DNA of 64,000 bases. Origin: Dendrophyllia cribrosa (Eukaryota > Cnidaria > Anthozoa > Scleractinia > Dendrophylliidae). This document shows positions 36,011 through 46,499 of this stretch, one piece after another. The first letter of the stretch is position 1. Each line of letters starts with the position of its first letter. The notes beneath the pieces were generated by a model. The model was given only the letters and a program-made list of their open reading frames with translations, made no database searches and was not told the DNA's origin. The DNA is taken from assembly GCA_024195265.1 (NCBI GenBank), contig JAJLRJ010000005.1, positions 16,791,536 to 16,855,535 on the forward strand, given 5' to 3'. A program made the translations under genes and the position numbers.

Positions 36011-36599
36011 CCAAAACTGAAACAAAGACAGAAACTACGGGGCGCCATTCCCCGGGTGTGGGGATAAAGGGAAAACGGAGTAAATAATCCCGAGAGGGAA
36101 AGGGATCTTAAACTTTAACAAAACCTCTAAAACTAAGAGTAAACCCGGGTAATGGCGGCCCTGGCGCCCGGTAATCCGAGAGGGACGTTGTGACCCCTCC
36201 AGGCACCGCCATTATAACGAACCTAAGTGATGTGAAAAAACTAAGGAGCCAATCCGCCCGCCCCCCCCCCCCCCCCCCCCCCCCCCCCCCATACAAGGGA
36301 GTAAAATGCGAGGGCAATATGACAAAGGGAAGACCCCTGGGACAATGCAGAGACTTGTGAAAGAGCAAGGGGCGTGCTAGCAAGGACTTGCGAAATATAA
36401 GCGCTGTAAATAGTAGACAAATGACAGCCCGTGAAGCCTACATGTACGAGGACAAAACTTTAAAAGCGGGGTGAACAACAAACAAACACGCAAAAATATG
36501 AATTTGATATGCAAATTAAAATATCACAAAATCCAAGAGGACCAAATGTAAAAGCAGAGGTAACACATATAATACAAACAGCGCGTAATAGCAGGACGG
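36011..36599. other. Non-coding with 30-base poly-C tract
   Basis: A C-run lies at about 36257-36290. The flanking sequence shares GCGGGG-type words with the minisatellites on both sides. No gene. Confidence 0.4.
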
Positions 36600-37135
36600 A
36601 AGGGCAAAAGTTAGCGAATATAAAGCCCAAAGGGCGAAATGTTCAAACCAGGGCGACAAATATCAAATTTATAAAGAGCCCGCAAAAGCCCAAAGGGCAA
36701 TCGTTCAAAGCAGGGCGAATAAATATCAAATTTATAAACAGCTCGCAAACGCCCAAAAGGATAATCGTTGAAAGCAGGGCGAACAAATACAAGATTTATA
36801 AACAGCCCGCAAGACGCCAAAATGGCGAAACGTTCAAAGCAGGGCGAACAAATATTAAATTTATAAACAGCCCGCAAAAGCCCAAAGGGCAATCGTTGAA
36901 AGCGGGGCGAATAAATATCAAATTTATAAACAGCTCGCAAACGCCCAAAAGGATAATCGTTGAAAGCAGGGCGAACAAATACAAGATTTATAAACAGCCC
37001 GCAAGACGCCAAAATGGCGAAACGTTCAAAGCAGGGTGAACAAATATCAAATTTATAAAACAGCCCGCAAAACGTCCAATGAAAGGGCGAAGCGTTCAGA
37101 GCAGGGCGAACAAATATCAAATTTATAAACATAAG
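36600..37135. repeat. Higher-order minisatellite, 64-bp units in a 192-bp period
   Basis: Units of about 64 bp carry AGGGCGAACAAATATCAAAT, TTTATAAACAGC and CGCAAAAGCCCAAAGGGC. A three-unit block repeats at exactly 192 bp (GCTCGCAAACGCCC at 36741 and 36933). Because 192 is a multiple of three, open frames persist on both strands (36509-37039 plus, 36611-37132 minus). Coding on both strands with the same periodicity is better explained by the repeat than by a protein. Confidence 0.85.
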
Positions 37136-37842
37136 AATAAAAGGCAGCCCGGTTTAACAATGTATTGAATTCAAGTAAACGAGGACGAACAGGAGGGAAG
37201 GGAAACAGATATAAATAAACTTGGCAAACCTCAAGAGAGATTTCATAAGCCAGAGCAGCGCCTTGTGCTGCGCCTTGTGCTGTGCCTTGTGCTGCTGGTT
37301 CAGGGTGTAAAACAGCGTCGTTTTGAGGTGGAGCTGGTGGTAATACGTTGGGAAGGACAGCTTGGGCTTGAGGGAAGCTGTTGGGGCTGGTAAAGTACAA
37401 CTTGGGCTGCAACGACGGCTTCTTGTTCTTGCCGAGGTCGTTGAACTTGAACTGCGATTTATGGAGCGTGAGCCATATAAACGTACAGGACACGGACGTC
37501 CGAGAAAGGAGAGCGAATGTAGAATGGATTCTCCTTATATAGGCTTAAGTGAGACCGCTGAGAATAGTACATTAATGCATTGGGCATGCGCTAACGGATG
37601 TCGTGGATTTTACGACATCCGGAAGGCACTGTTACCAGAGCCCTTCGTTTTTTCCGCTGACCAAACGAAACGAAGGCTCTGGGAACGAGAATGTCACGAT
37701 GGCCAAGATCATCCCGACAGCCGAACTGACGAGTTCACCCCTCCCTCCTGGGTTGGGGGCGCACCGTGGGCTCAAAAGGGCAGTCTGAGATATGGAAACA
37801 AGACTAGTGTTTTCCAAAGACAAGTGCAAGTGTTCATACGTA
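37136..37842. other. Non-coding with short repeats and a hairpin
   Basis: GCGCCTTGTGCTGC-type repeats lie at 37258-37300. A CAGAGCCCTTCGTTTT hairpin lies at 37637-37692, related to that at 34950. The overlapping ORFs at 37053-37493 (minus) and 37362-37847 (plus) show no domain. Confidence 0.4.
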
Positions 37843-37851
37843 CTTAAGAAC

Positions 37852-37981
37852 CAGCCTAGTCCCTAGGCATTCTCGGCTCGGTCAAACCTGGACCCTACTT
37901 TGAGCCGTGACGTCACCGAGAGAACCTCGCCAGACTTCGCGCGGACAACGGGGCAAGAGAGAACGCCTAGGGACTAGGCTG
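37852..37981. mobile_element. 130-bp MITE with 9-bp target duplication
   Basis: TIR CAGCCTAGTCCCTAGGC at the left, complement at the right. CTTAAGAAC flanks it exactly at 37843-37851 and 37982-37990. The interior has GTGACGTCACCGAGAG. The 9-bp duplication fits a Mutator-type origin. Confidence 0.85.
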
Positions 37982-37990
37982 CTTAAGAAC

Positions 37991-39091
37991 ATTTTAACGA
38001 CATTTTAACGTATTATTACCCCAATAGCGAAGCGCACAATTACTATTTATAGAACTAAAACTCAGACAAACAAACCGAAAGTGACTCTCAGGGGATTCCT
38101 AATAACGAATTTCTATTGTCAGAAATGCAAGAATAAATTATAAACTCAGACAAACATGAGTACTGACGTCATTTGTGCGCTTTGCTATTACGACAGATCA
38201 GTGACAAAATTTAGACTTCTAAAAAGAGATCTTGAGGTCGATTAGAAAATTCTCTGCAATAAGGATGCCGTATAACTTAAGAAAAAGACAAAAAACTTCG
38301 GATGTTTCGGCGGTTTCGTCAGCTGCCCTTCCTCAGGTGTGTATCAACTGCTCAATAAGATAACTTTTCGAAAGCTGTGTAATCAAGACTAAGGCCCTAC
38401 GTTTAAATATTTTTATTCCGTTTCATTTTAAATTGGAGAACTCGCAGACGGAAGCAAAATATGATGAAAAAGAAGGAGAAGCTGTAAACGCTCCAAAATG
38501 GCGGATGCGATCGCTTGCATTTACCCCTCTTTCTTAAGTATGAACTTCTCAACTAGTACGGTAATGATGACTAGTTTTAAGTCTTAGGTCTTAGTTTTCG
38601 AGGGTTCTAGTTTACAAACGACCCAACGTTTTGTGGGGGAAATCTCACAAAAACTAGGATCCTCGAAAAGCCTCGAGGGTGGGCGCTTTTAATATTATTT
38701 TTTGGGGGGCTTTCAGGGTGGGCGCTTAGTTGAGGTGGGCGCTCATTCCATAACTACGGTATTGGTTGACTAATCCTTGACTAATCATTGACATATAATC
38801 ATTGACTAATCTTTGACTATTTTAATAGTAAATGATTTAAAAATCATTGATTAATCCTGACTATTATGCACTTGTCATCGGCTTCCCCCAAGGTGGGGGG
38901 GACCCCAGGCCATATGTGGGAGAATTGGGACTTTGTGAGGACTTCGCAACAAATTCAAACCCTTGTGGTAGGGGAAATGTGGGGGCTTCAATTTATAACG
39001 ACCCAACTTGCAGGAAAAATGTGGGGACTTTGCTTCCAGTAAAGCAAGAGGAGATTGGGAACAAGTTGCATTTTCACCGGTTGTTTGAAAG
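37991..39091. repeat. Non-coding with several dispersed repeats
   Basis: 38204-38285 recurs at about 50855-51003 (ACTTCT, then TTAGAAAATTCTCTG, then GCCGTATAACTT). On the minus strand near 38340-38300 there is CCTGAGGAAGGGCAGCTG followed by CCGAAACATCCG, like the hairpins downstream of Penelope-like ORFs. TTGACTAATC words repeat at 38765-38850. The final 100 bp has GGGGACTTTG twice and may be the promoter of the gene at 39092. Confidence 0.5.
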
Positions 39092-42000
39092 ATGGCGGAG
39101 GAGAATGAGGAGGTATACGTTAAAATCCATTGTTCTTTATACATTAAACAGACCATCCATCAAATTCTCGTATATATTTGCAATCATAAGAGTGTGTAGA
39201 ATTTCCCTGTTGATATATATTGTTAAAACATTGTCAGAAGTCAACAGGTCGTCTTTTGTTTGTGACCTGTTTAATTGTCTATTTTTACACTTGGGACAAT
39301 AGATTTTGAGCGCTACATGTAGCTATCAATATGCACTTTGCATTGACTTGTGATGTATGTGTTCTGTAGTCGATTTTGATATTCTAAATCAACCTTGCGA
39401 ACTTTGATCAATTCCTTCAACTGATTCAAGAACTCAAATTACAGTTGTAAGTATGTAGGTATAGGTCTAATCTTAAAAAGTAAAGCACATTTTGTTTAGA
39501 AGCAACAAATGAACTGTTTTGATAGTACATTTTAGTATCATTTGTCGATAATATACAGTTATCATGGGACAGATTAAGAACAGCTTGTGGAGGATTCAAG
39601 ATAGAAAAATTAAAGTTGATTTTTTCTCTGGATTGTTTTATTGTTTCAAGCCTTAACCCACTGACTCCTAGAAACTTCGCAGAAAATGGCAATTTGAAGC
39701 CATTAAAGGCTGGTTTTCACTAGCGCATAAGCATAAGCACAAGCCAACATACGCAGACTCAGTAACGTGTTATTCATTAGTTCCAATTGTTTGAACAAAA
39801 CAGAACAATAGGCACTAATGATCAACATGTTACTGAGTCTGCGTATGTTGGCTTGTGCTTATGCTTATGCGCTAGTGAAAACCAGCCTTAATGCCGTTTT
39901 CTGAATGCTGTGGAGGCAAACTTAGTTTCCTTTCCTTTGTGGGTCAAATAAACCGACTTTTGGTTTCGGGGATACACATAAAGCACAATTTTGAGATAGT
40001 TTTTGATAAAAAAAAGAATAATAACCTTGACTTTCCTTTTTCTTTGTTTTACTCCCCGTTCTTTTTCGTTCTTATTGCATTTTTTTTTTGTTCCCTCATT
40101 GTTGGCCTTTCACTAGACTTTATTTATGTAGTAAAAGTTTCCCAGAAAACACTGAAGAAGGTGAATTTTTTTAACAAGAAGTGGCAAATGGTAGTAAGAC
40201 CAGATTTTCCTTCGATTTTGCCATTGAAATCAGACAGCTTTTTCGCGTGTTACTCTGGCCCAGTGCACAAGCTCTCTCTCATTTGGCCACTTTTTGAAAG
40301 ATTTCTTCCTTCTGCATGAGTTGGTTACGAAATACATCTTTTATCATAAACAACAATGACATCACAAATGGTAGAAGGACTGTGGGTCCGTCACAGGTGG
40401 TTTCGGGCGTTTGAGGTGTCAAGGGGTTAATAGTCTGACTGTTCAAAGAACTAAAATGAAGTGCTCCTTCAAGTCCTGCCGAGTGTTTGGCTTTCCCAAA
40501 TATTTGGAAGTTTGCTGGAAAAAAATCCTCCACAGGTGGGAAAATACAAGAACTTTGAAATACACAATTAGCTACATCAGCCCCCCCCCCCCCCCTCCCC
40601 CGAATAAGCTGATGACAAGTGCAAAAAAGCTTAAATCAAGTCGCCCATCCCTGAGAAGGTTACAATATAAGGCTAAAATGTGTTTGCTCAGCAAAAATTT
40701 AAAGCAGTTGGCTGAAAGGCATTTTGAAAAAGAAAAAAAATATATATTACCTTTTTTCAATGTGTGCACTGTAAAAGTTCCAATAACTTTTTGGACCCGG
40801 AAACCTTTAATATGTGCAATTGTAACATTAAGATTGAAATTTTCTCAGTGTTAAAAGCTAAGCAATAAAACTCTAAGTTGATGAAACAAGTCAGACTGGA
40901 CCATTCTATCTATCAGGGCTTTCAAGGAATGGGCCCCGGTGCTTAGTTATGACCACTCTTTTGAAATTTATTTTGAGGTGGTCTATTTAGCTAGAAAAGT
41001 AATGGTATTTTGTAATCATAGTCACTTATGAGAGGTGGTCGCACATGGATGTTCGACTCTATGCCCAATTTCCAATTTCATCTTCATATAGAGGATGCTT
41101 GCTTTGCCTGTGACCTTTTTTGACCTGTACATGTATTTTCTCTTTTTCTTATCCAGGATGAATTAAAGAAAATTTATGGACAAAGAAGATACAGAAATAT
41201 TAAAATGATGTTTGGCTTTGAGGTGGGTTGTGTATAAAAAAATGATATTGTATGTGAAAATTAATATTCCCAATAGAGCAAAACAGAACAGTAATTTTAA
41301 GACTAAAGTTCAGAGCCCGGTTGTTCTAAGGCGGTTAACGCTAACCCCCGGGGGGGGGGGGGGGTACTCCCATATATGAGCTATATAGGTATGTGCCGCT
41401 GTGAAGGGTATGGTTTTCAGGCAGTTTAGTCTAGGATAGGGTATAGTTATCAGAGATTTTTGGTCTAGAATAGGGTATCATTTTCCGCTAAACTGATCAA
41501 TTGCGTGAATAATTTAGTCTAGACAAGGTTTACTGCCAAATGGCATTTAAAAATCGGTACGCGGGCAGTACGGCATTTTTGCTGACCCATGTTAACTAAT
41601 AGCTGTGATAGTGAACGAGTTTCTGGAAAATAGCGAGTCTGGAATAGGTCTAGGATAGGGTAGGGTTTTCGGTATTTAGTCTGGAATAGGGTTGCAAAAT
41701 GCAGCTAAAATGGTCTAGTATAGGTTAAGGGTCTCAGAGTCCCAGCGGCACACCCCCACCCAAACATTTGCAGAGTACCCCCCCCCCCCCCCCCCCCCCC
41801 CCCCGGGCGCTAACCCTGGATTAAAACTTAACCGAGGATTGAATTTCTCTTGTTAGAAGTGTTTTTAAAAGCTAATATTATAAGTTACATGGAAAGACAA
41901 GTCAGAGACGAAACTAAAGGGCAAAAATACTTTGGAAAATCTCCATTGATTAATTAGCCTGCGGACAGGCTTCCAGTTGGATGGCGGGGTCATACAAAGA

Positions 42001-43806
42001 AGGGAAGTCTGCACGCATCCTTTAAAATCGCAGCTGCCGCCGACAAGAACCTGCAGAAAAGAAAACGAAAATTAAAGAAAAATAAATTTAAATGAAAAAG
42101 TGATTGCTTTTAGGTTATTTTAGCCCAAGAAACATTCACCAGCGCTTTGCGTCCAAAATTTGGATGCAGACATTCGATATTGTGAAACTCGTGTGCAGGC
42201 TCCCCTTTGCCGGTGCCTCACGCCGTTAAATAGTGCCCCTTCAAGCCAGGAGCCTGTTTGCAGGCTATTGATTAATTATCTAACTGGAATCAAAATTGAT
42301 GCTAACCCTGGGTTAGCTTAACCACCCTTTGAACAACCCAGCCCAGGATTACAGGGATGGAACAGGATTACAATAATTCATCACATTTGATGTGGTGACT
42401 GGTGGTTCAGAAATACAAATTCCATTTTTGTAAAACTTTGATTTTTTCAGCTGTTAGTTTGTCTCTTTAGTATATATTTCTTTGCTGTTTTCATCCATAA
42501 ATATGCCGCAGAATTCTGGCGGGTGTGGATTACGTAACCCTGCTTGTGGGAAGCTAGTTACATAATAATATGATGCTAAGTTTCCACGTGCAATATCTCT
42601 TTATTTAAAATTTATCCTACTGCTTAGATTCGGGGCATTTCAAGAGGGCTAGATACCCAAGCCGGTAAGTTTTAAGGAATTTTCAGGACTCCCACCACAC
42701 CTTCAGCGACATTATTCACAGCTAGCGCTTTCGCAACCAGCCGCTCATTGCCTTGGCCACAATCTTTTCCCATAACTTAACCACGCCAGAAAATGAGCAG
42801 CATAAGTAGTGAATGAAGATGGTTTACTTTCATGACTTTCGGTGATTTTTCTTCCTATTTGAAGAAAATAATTAAAGAAAGCTTAAAGCAAGCTCCTGGC
42901 CATACTCAGGAAAACTCAGGATATATCAGCCGGGAGATGGCTGTTTAACAGTTGCAGCTGGTTGTGTTTCCACAGCATTTCTTGTTTTCCAAAACTTTCA
43001 CTTGTGTTACTAGCATTTCCAGTGGCAGCTTTCATTTCCTGTGACCTTTGCTCGATATACTAGTTTTTCTCTTGGTGTAAGACGTGAATGAGAGAATGTG
43101 GAACACTGTGAATCTAGAATAGATCATTTAGATCATTCGTTACTTGTCATATCGTGAAGCACGGCCACCAAGGCATTAGCAACATCCTAAACTTCATGCC
43201 AGGGCTTTCTTAACCTTTTGAGAGTTGTATGGCTGCATTGTTGTTTGCATAATCTTTTCTGATGTTGCAAATGATCTTATTTCAGTGCAGTAACTTCCAC
43301 CATCAACACCATATCTTTATATTTTAGTGCCTTGGGAAATTCCTAGGTTTTTTTTTGGGGGGGGGGGGGGAGGGATTTCTTGTTTTTTCTTTTTTCTAAG
43401 TTTGTATATTTAATCTTAGTTAGGACCTTTCTGAAAACCACATAATTGTGATTGAAAGTTTCCTAATAAAAGATTATTATTTTTCTTATGATACAGTCAG
43501 TCTTTACAGCCATTTTTTGAGTCATCATTCAGGAGCAGGGCTTATTCAGGGGTAGGGCTCATTCAGGGGCAAGGCTCATTCAGGGGCAAGGCTCATTCAG
43601 GGGCAGGGCTCATTCAGGGGCGTCACTTTGTCAAGTGAATACGGTATTTAAGTCCAATATGTTATTTTCTACGTAAGGAATCAGAGGAAAGTGAAGAAGA
43701 GGAAGACGCGCCCACTGAGAAAGAATTCAAGGATACAGAGGGATATGATTTAACAGTGAAGGCCTTTGATGCTATGTTTGGGAAAAAACCTACAACCAAG
43801 GGATAG
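39092..43806 (+). CDS. Small acidic protein, three-exon model
   Basis: Exon 1, 39092-39112, codes MAEENEE and ends at GAG/GTATAC. Exon 2, 41157-41222 (22 codons), has an excellent acceptor (TCTTTTTCTTATCCAG), reads DELKKIYGQRRYRNIKMMFG and ends GAG/GTGGGT. Exon 3, 43678-43806, follows a weaker acceptor (TTTTCTACGTAAG) and encodes ESEESEEEEDAPTEKEF, GYDLTVKAFDAMFGKK and TAG. All junctions are phase 0, giving 71 residues: a basic segment followed by a very acidic run and a C-terminal helix-like motif. No signal peptide or known domain. The ATG sits in AAGATGGCGG, a context common at animal gene starts. Exons 2 and 3 are the stronger part, and an extra exon in the 2-kb introns is possible. The last exon has a paralogue at 12319-12426. 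Confidence 0.45.
39703..39891. mobile_element. TTAA-flanked MITE inside intron 1
   Basis: Inverted arms of about 68 bp contain GGCTGGTTTTCACTAGCGCA and CATAAGCACAAGCCAACATA. TTAA lies at both edges (39703-39706, 39888-39891). No coding capacity. Confidence 0.85.
39892..41156. other. Intron sequence of the small acidic gene model
   Basis: No additional exon was found. A C-run lies at 40580-40600 and ends in CCCCGAATAAGCTGATG. ORFs at 39891-40319 and 40411-40854 are AT-rich, lysine/phenylalanine-biased and probably chance. Confidence 0.4.
41348..41807. mobile_element. Element whose TIR is a homopolymer G/C tract
   Basis: The left end is CCGGGG...GTACTC and the right end GAGTACC...CCCGGG, so the inverted repeat consists largely of a run of 14 or more G. 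CGCTAACCC flanks it at 41339-41347 and 41808-41816 (9 bp). The inside repeats TCTAGGATAGGGTA-like words several times, and TGCCGCTG near 41394 mirrors CAGCGGCA near 41741. A right-end fragment of a second copy lies at about 50704-50783. No ORF. Confidence 0.8.
41956..42266. mobile_element. MITE with 11-bp target duplication
   Basis: Ends AGCCTGCGGACAGGCT and AGCCTGTTTGCAGGCT are inverted and themselves partly palindromic. ATTGATTAATT flanks at 41945-41955 and 42267-42277. GC-richer than its surroundings; non-coding. Mutator-like by duplication length. Confidence 0.8.
42278..43528. other. Intron 2 sequence of the small acidic gene model
   Basis: No exon or complete transposon is recognised. 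A G-run lies at 43357-43370. Confidence 0.35.
43529..43622. repeat. Minisatellite, 18-bp unit
   Basis: About five units of TTCAGGGGCAGGGCTCA with A/G variants lie 55 bp upstream of the third exon. Confidence 0.85.
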
Positions 43807-44016
43807 TTTGCTACCGATGAAATGCTGATGCTGGCTTTTAAATCGGGGACTGCAGAATTTTTATTGGTGGCTAAAGTGGGCAGACTCTTGTCTTGGCATG
43901 CTAGCCATGCATTCACTTCCGAACCTGCACACCAGCGTGGCTATGTATCCAATGACAACTGGGTATGCTTCTTAGCAACCCTATCTATTTTATGTCTTGT
44001 TTCTGCATGTTAACAG

Positions 44017-44976
44017 TTATTGTAAAGTCAATGAGAGCTTACTTGCGCCTTCTATGTCAATAGGGCTTTTGTTATGCGTGTCCAATGAACTCAAAGGTCC
44101 AATTATGTTTGATTGTGCGGGATTCACGCGCAGATGCCTCCCAAAAAGCCAGCAAAGAGTTCGACGAAAATCAGGGAACCTAAAGCTGTAGATAATCAGA
44201 TTCATAAACGAATTGCTGTAATGCAGCAGTTTGATGGCGTGTATGAAGTTAAGTCCCACTTTTGTTTGACATTTAATGCAAAAGAACACTGCGATGTTGA
44301 GCAAATGGAAAGGAAACCACGTGACAAAGAACACTCCTGTGACAATTGCAAGTGTTAGTATGAGTTTTTGTTCTTGTTTAACTGACACTCTGCTGTATCT
44401 TCGATGCCGACCACGAAGCTCGTTTTGCCGAGCCCGCACTTTGTACCAGACAGCGGTGTAAGTGGCAAGCATCACAACAAGGACAAACGAAAGGGCGAAC
44501 ATCATGTTGTAGAAGAAAACTGTAAATTCGATGATTTTGAGCACATTCAAAACATGGAATAGAACTTGAAGCGATGAGAGAAGCCAGCATGAAACAACAG
44601 CGGCGAAATATGGCAGTTTTCCAGCGGCTCTGTGCCTGTGGGGCCAAAATACTGAAAATGCTCGCTCAAGTCCTATCACTGACAATCCAAACAGCGAAGC
44701 AAAGCCGCTTAGAAGGTCAATGGCCTTGTAACTTGCTATGAACGTAACGTTGTACGCTAACATGCTTTGAGGCCATTGAAATACCGTGTACATCGGAACA
44801 GCAACTGCGCCCACGAGCAGGTCAGCGACTGCCAAGTTGATGAGTAGCAGGCTTGTGCGCATGCGTCGTAGTCTTGAACTGTAAAGGAACACTGCTATGG
44901 AGAGTGAGTTTCCGATGATGGTGAACAAAGCAAGGCAGCTGTATAGGGCAGACCACGTGACTCGCTCCGGGGACAT
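44017..44976 (-). CDS. Class A (rhodopsin-like) G-protein-coupled receptor
   Basis: 319 codons from ATG 44976. Seven hydrophobic segments are visible: TM1 about 11-32 with GNSLSIAVFL; TM2 with LLINLAVADLLVG (Asp about 52); TM3 ending IGLERAFSVFWPHRHR, so the DRY motif is ERA at about 104-106; TM4 near SCWLLSSLQVLF; TM5 near FYNMMFALSFVLVVMLA; TM6 with TWFPFHLLN at about 219-227 for CWxP; TM7 NSFMNLIIYSFRFPDF, where NPxxY is NLIIY. The usual Cys at the start of TM3 is missing and the second extracellular loop is short. The frame opens 19 codons earlier (45033), but TTTTATTTTCTGCAG ending at 45011 looks like a splice acceptor, so I place the start at 44976 with a 5' UTR intron. Single coding exon, as is usual for lineage-expanded cnidarian receptors. 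Ligand cannot be told. Confidence 0.9.
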   Translation of the reverse strand: MSPERVTWSALYSCLALFTIIGNSLSIAVFLYSSRLRRMRTSLLLINLAVADLLVGAVAVPMYTVFQWPQSMLAYNVTFIASYKAIDLLSGFASLFGLSVIGLERAFSVFWPHRHRAAGKLPYFAAVVSCWLLSSLQVLFHVLNVLKIIEFTVFFYNMMFALSFVLVVMLATYTAVWYKVRARQNELRGRHRRYSRVSVKQEQKLILTLAIVTGVFFVTWFPFHLLNIAVFFCIKCQTKVGLNFIHAIKLLHYSNSFMNLIIYSFRFPDFRRTLCWLFGRHLRVNPAQSNIIGPLSSLDTHNKSPIDIEGASKLSLTLQ

Positions 44977-45010
44977 GGCTAACTGACACTTCCAAGAAAC
45001 AACACGTGGT

Positions 45011-45026
45011 CTGCAGAAAATAAAAC
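45011..45026 (-). promoter_or_regulatory. Probable 3' splice site upstream of the receptor start
   Basis: Read on the minus strand, TTTTATTTTCTGCAG precedes ACCACGTGTTG and the ATG at 44976. It supports a non-coding first exon and the choice of start. Confidence 0.5.
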
Positions 45027-45140
45027 ATAACAATGTTAAATTCTTTCTTGTCTATATTCTAATGGCTTTATTCAAACTTGCTGAATGTATTCAATGATTA
45101 TATAAAAAGATTTCTGAACAATACCACATTTGTACACGTT

Positions 45141-45262
45141 CAAGCCTAAATTTTTTTCAGGTTGCATTTTTAACTGCTCAAGTTAAGAGCACACCGCGAA
45201 GATCACAAATGTTGCTCATGTTTATCCGCAGTTCACATATGTGATTTTCATATATTCATATT
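45141..45262 (+). mobile_element. SINE body fragment, head missing
   Basis: TTCAAGCCTAAATTTTTTTC and TTCACATATGTGATTTTCAT match the sequence that follows the tRNA-like head at 45558. The two copies are about 85-90% alike by eye and flank the MITE at 45300-45542. Confidence 0.7.
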
Positions 45263-45299
45263 CAAATGTATTCACTATTATCGGGTTATTACGAACTCA

Positions 45300-45542
45300 C
45301 AATAGACCATTTTACAGTTGTGTGCTTGGTGACTTGGCCTTTGAATGGAAGCGAGGCTGGAGGTGACCTTGTTGTGATACAGAACTCATAGTGCTTTTCA
45401 TATGTAAATTTAGCTAGTTAGCACGAGAAAAACATTATTAACATATGAAAAGCACCAAGGTCTGTATCAAAACAAGGTCACCTCCAGCCTCGCTTCCATT
45501 CAAAGGCCAGGTCACCAAACACAACTGTAAAATGGTCTGTTG
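45300..45542. mobile_element. MITE, family 1, copy 2
   Basis: Same inverted ends as 841-1080 (CAATAGACCATTTTACAG and complement) and the same central TTTAGCTAGTTAGCA. Non-coding. Confidence 0.85.
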
Positions 45543-45557
45543 ACTATCTATCCATCT

Positions 45558-45628
45558 CGCTTGATAGCTCAGTGGATAGAGCATTGCACCGGTATCGCAA
45601 GGTCATTGGTTCGAACCCCTTTCAAGCC
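45558..45628 (+). tRNA. tRNA-like head of a SINE, probably not a functional tRNA
   Basis: An acceptor-like pairing (CGCTTGA with TCAAGCC, 6 of 7), a D-arm GCTC...GAGC with box A TAGCTCAGTGG, an anticodon stem TTGCA/CGCAA with one mismatch, and box B GGTTCGAACCC are seen. The loop would give GGT but lacks U33, and the T-stem is poorly paired. It runs straight into the SINE body AATTTTTTTCAGG, which continues to about 45750. A RNA polymerase III promoter is therefore plausible while tRNA function is not. Confidence 0.6.
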
Positions 45629-45750
45629 TGAATTTTTTTCAGGTTGCTTTTTCAACTGTTTAAGTTGAGAGCACACTGCGAGGGTCACAAATTTTACTCC
45701 TGTTTATTCGCAGTTCACATATATGATTTTTATATATTCATATACACGTA

Positions 45751-46499
45751 AAGAACAAGAGCGGAGTTTGAGAAAGGGCTTGTGAACGGACACGAGGTTC
45801 CGACGAGGCAAACCCCACTACATAATTATGTACTACTATGTAATGTATTAATAATATACAAAAGTTTATAGCTTCATAGCTAACAAAAATTCTTGGCAGC
45901 AAAACGGTCTGCCAATGGCCCTACAATATGGACACACAGTCTTCCACGGACATCTTTTCCTCTCAAAAGGCCACAATAACGTAATATTGTGGGTATTTAT
46001 TTAAAATGTACAGATATTCAGTATCTATCCCTGGACTGAGACAGGTTTCACTTTATCAAATGTCTGACATAGAAATTACGTGCGTCGACTATATTTTATG
46101 AGCGAGATCTATGGCAAAAGTAAAACCTTTCCCGTAGAGTCACCGTTCACACAGAGTGTAAGCTTTGCCATTAAATAAATAATAAATTTTTATTATTGTT
46201 AAAGAACTCGAGTGGCATCTAGCAGTGCTTTTCCGGCTCTTGGCGTCATCAGAAAGTTCTGTATAACGTTCTATAACTCTATTAACCTTTAATAAATATA
46301 AGGAAAAATGGCGGCCGATTAATTATTCTTTTGTATCATCCTGACTAACATCATTTTAGAATAATAATTCTTTTTTAATTTTGCACGTGTCAACGAGGCT
46401 AGTCAGGCTGATTAGCACGAATATAATAGAATAATAGATCGGCTTCCATTTATGCAAAGGGTCTATACATTTACATTTTCATCATATGTCTATGTTCTA
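45751..46499. other. Non-coding stretch
   Basis: Contains AAAAATGGCGGCCG near 46305. No gene or element end recognised. Confidence 0.35.

Noticed and set aside
36509..37132. Long ORFs on both strands
   Set aside because: Explained by a 192-bp tandem period, a multiple of three; no domain.
35690..37135. CRISPR-like array
   Set aside because: Units are contiguous tandem repeats without unique spacers, in a eukaryotic context.
45558..45628. Functional threonine tRNA
   Set aside because: Mismatched T-stem, no U33 and direct continuation into a SINE body.
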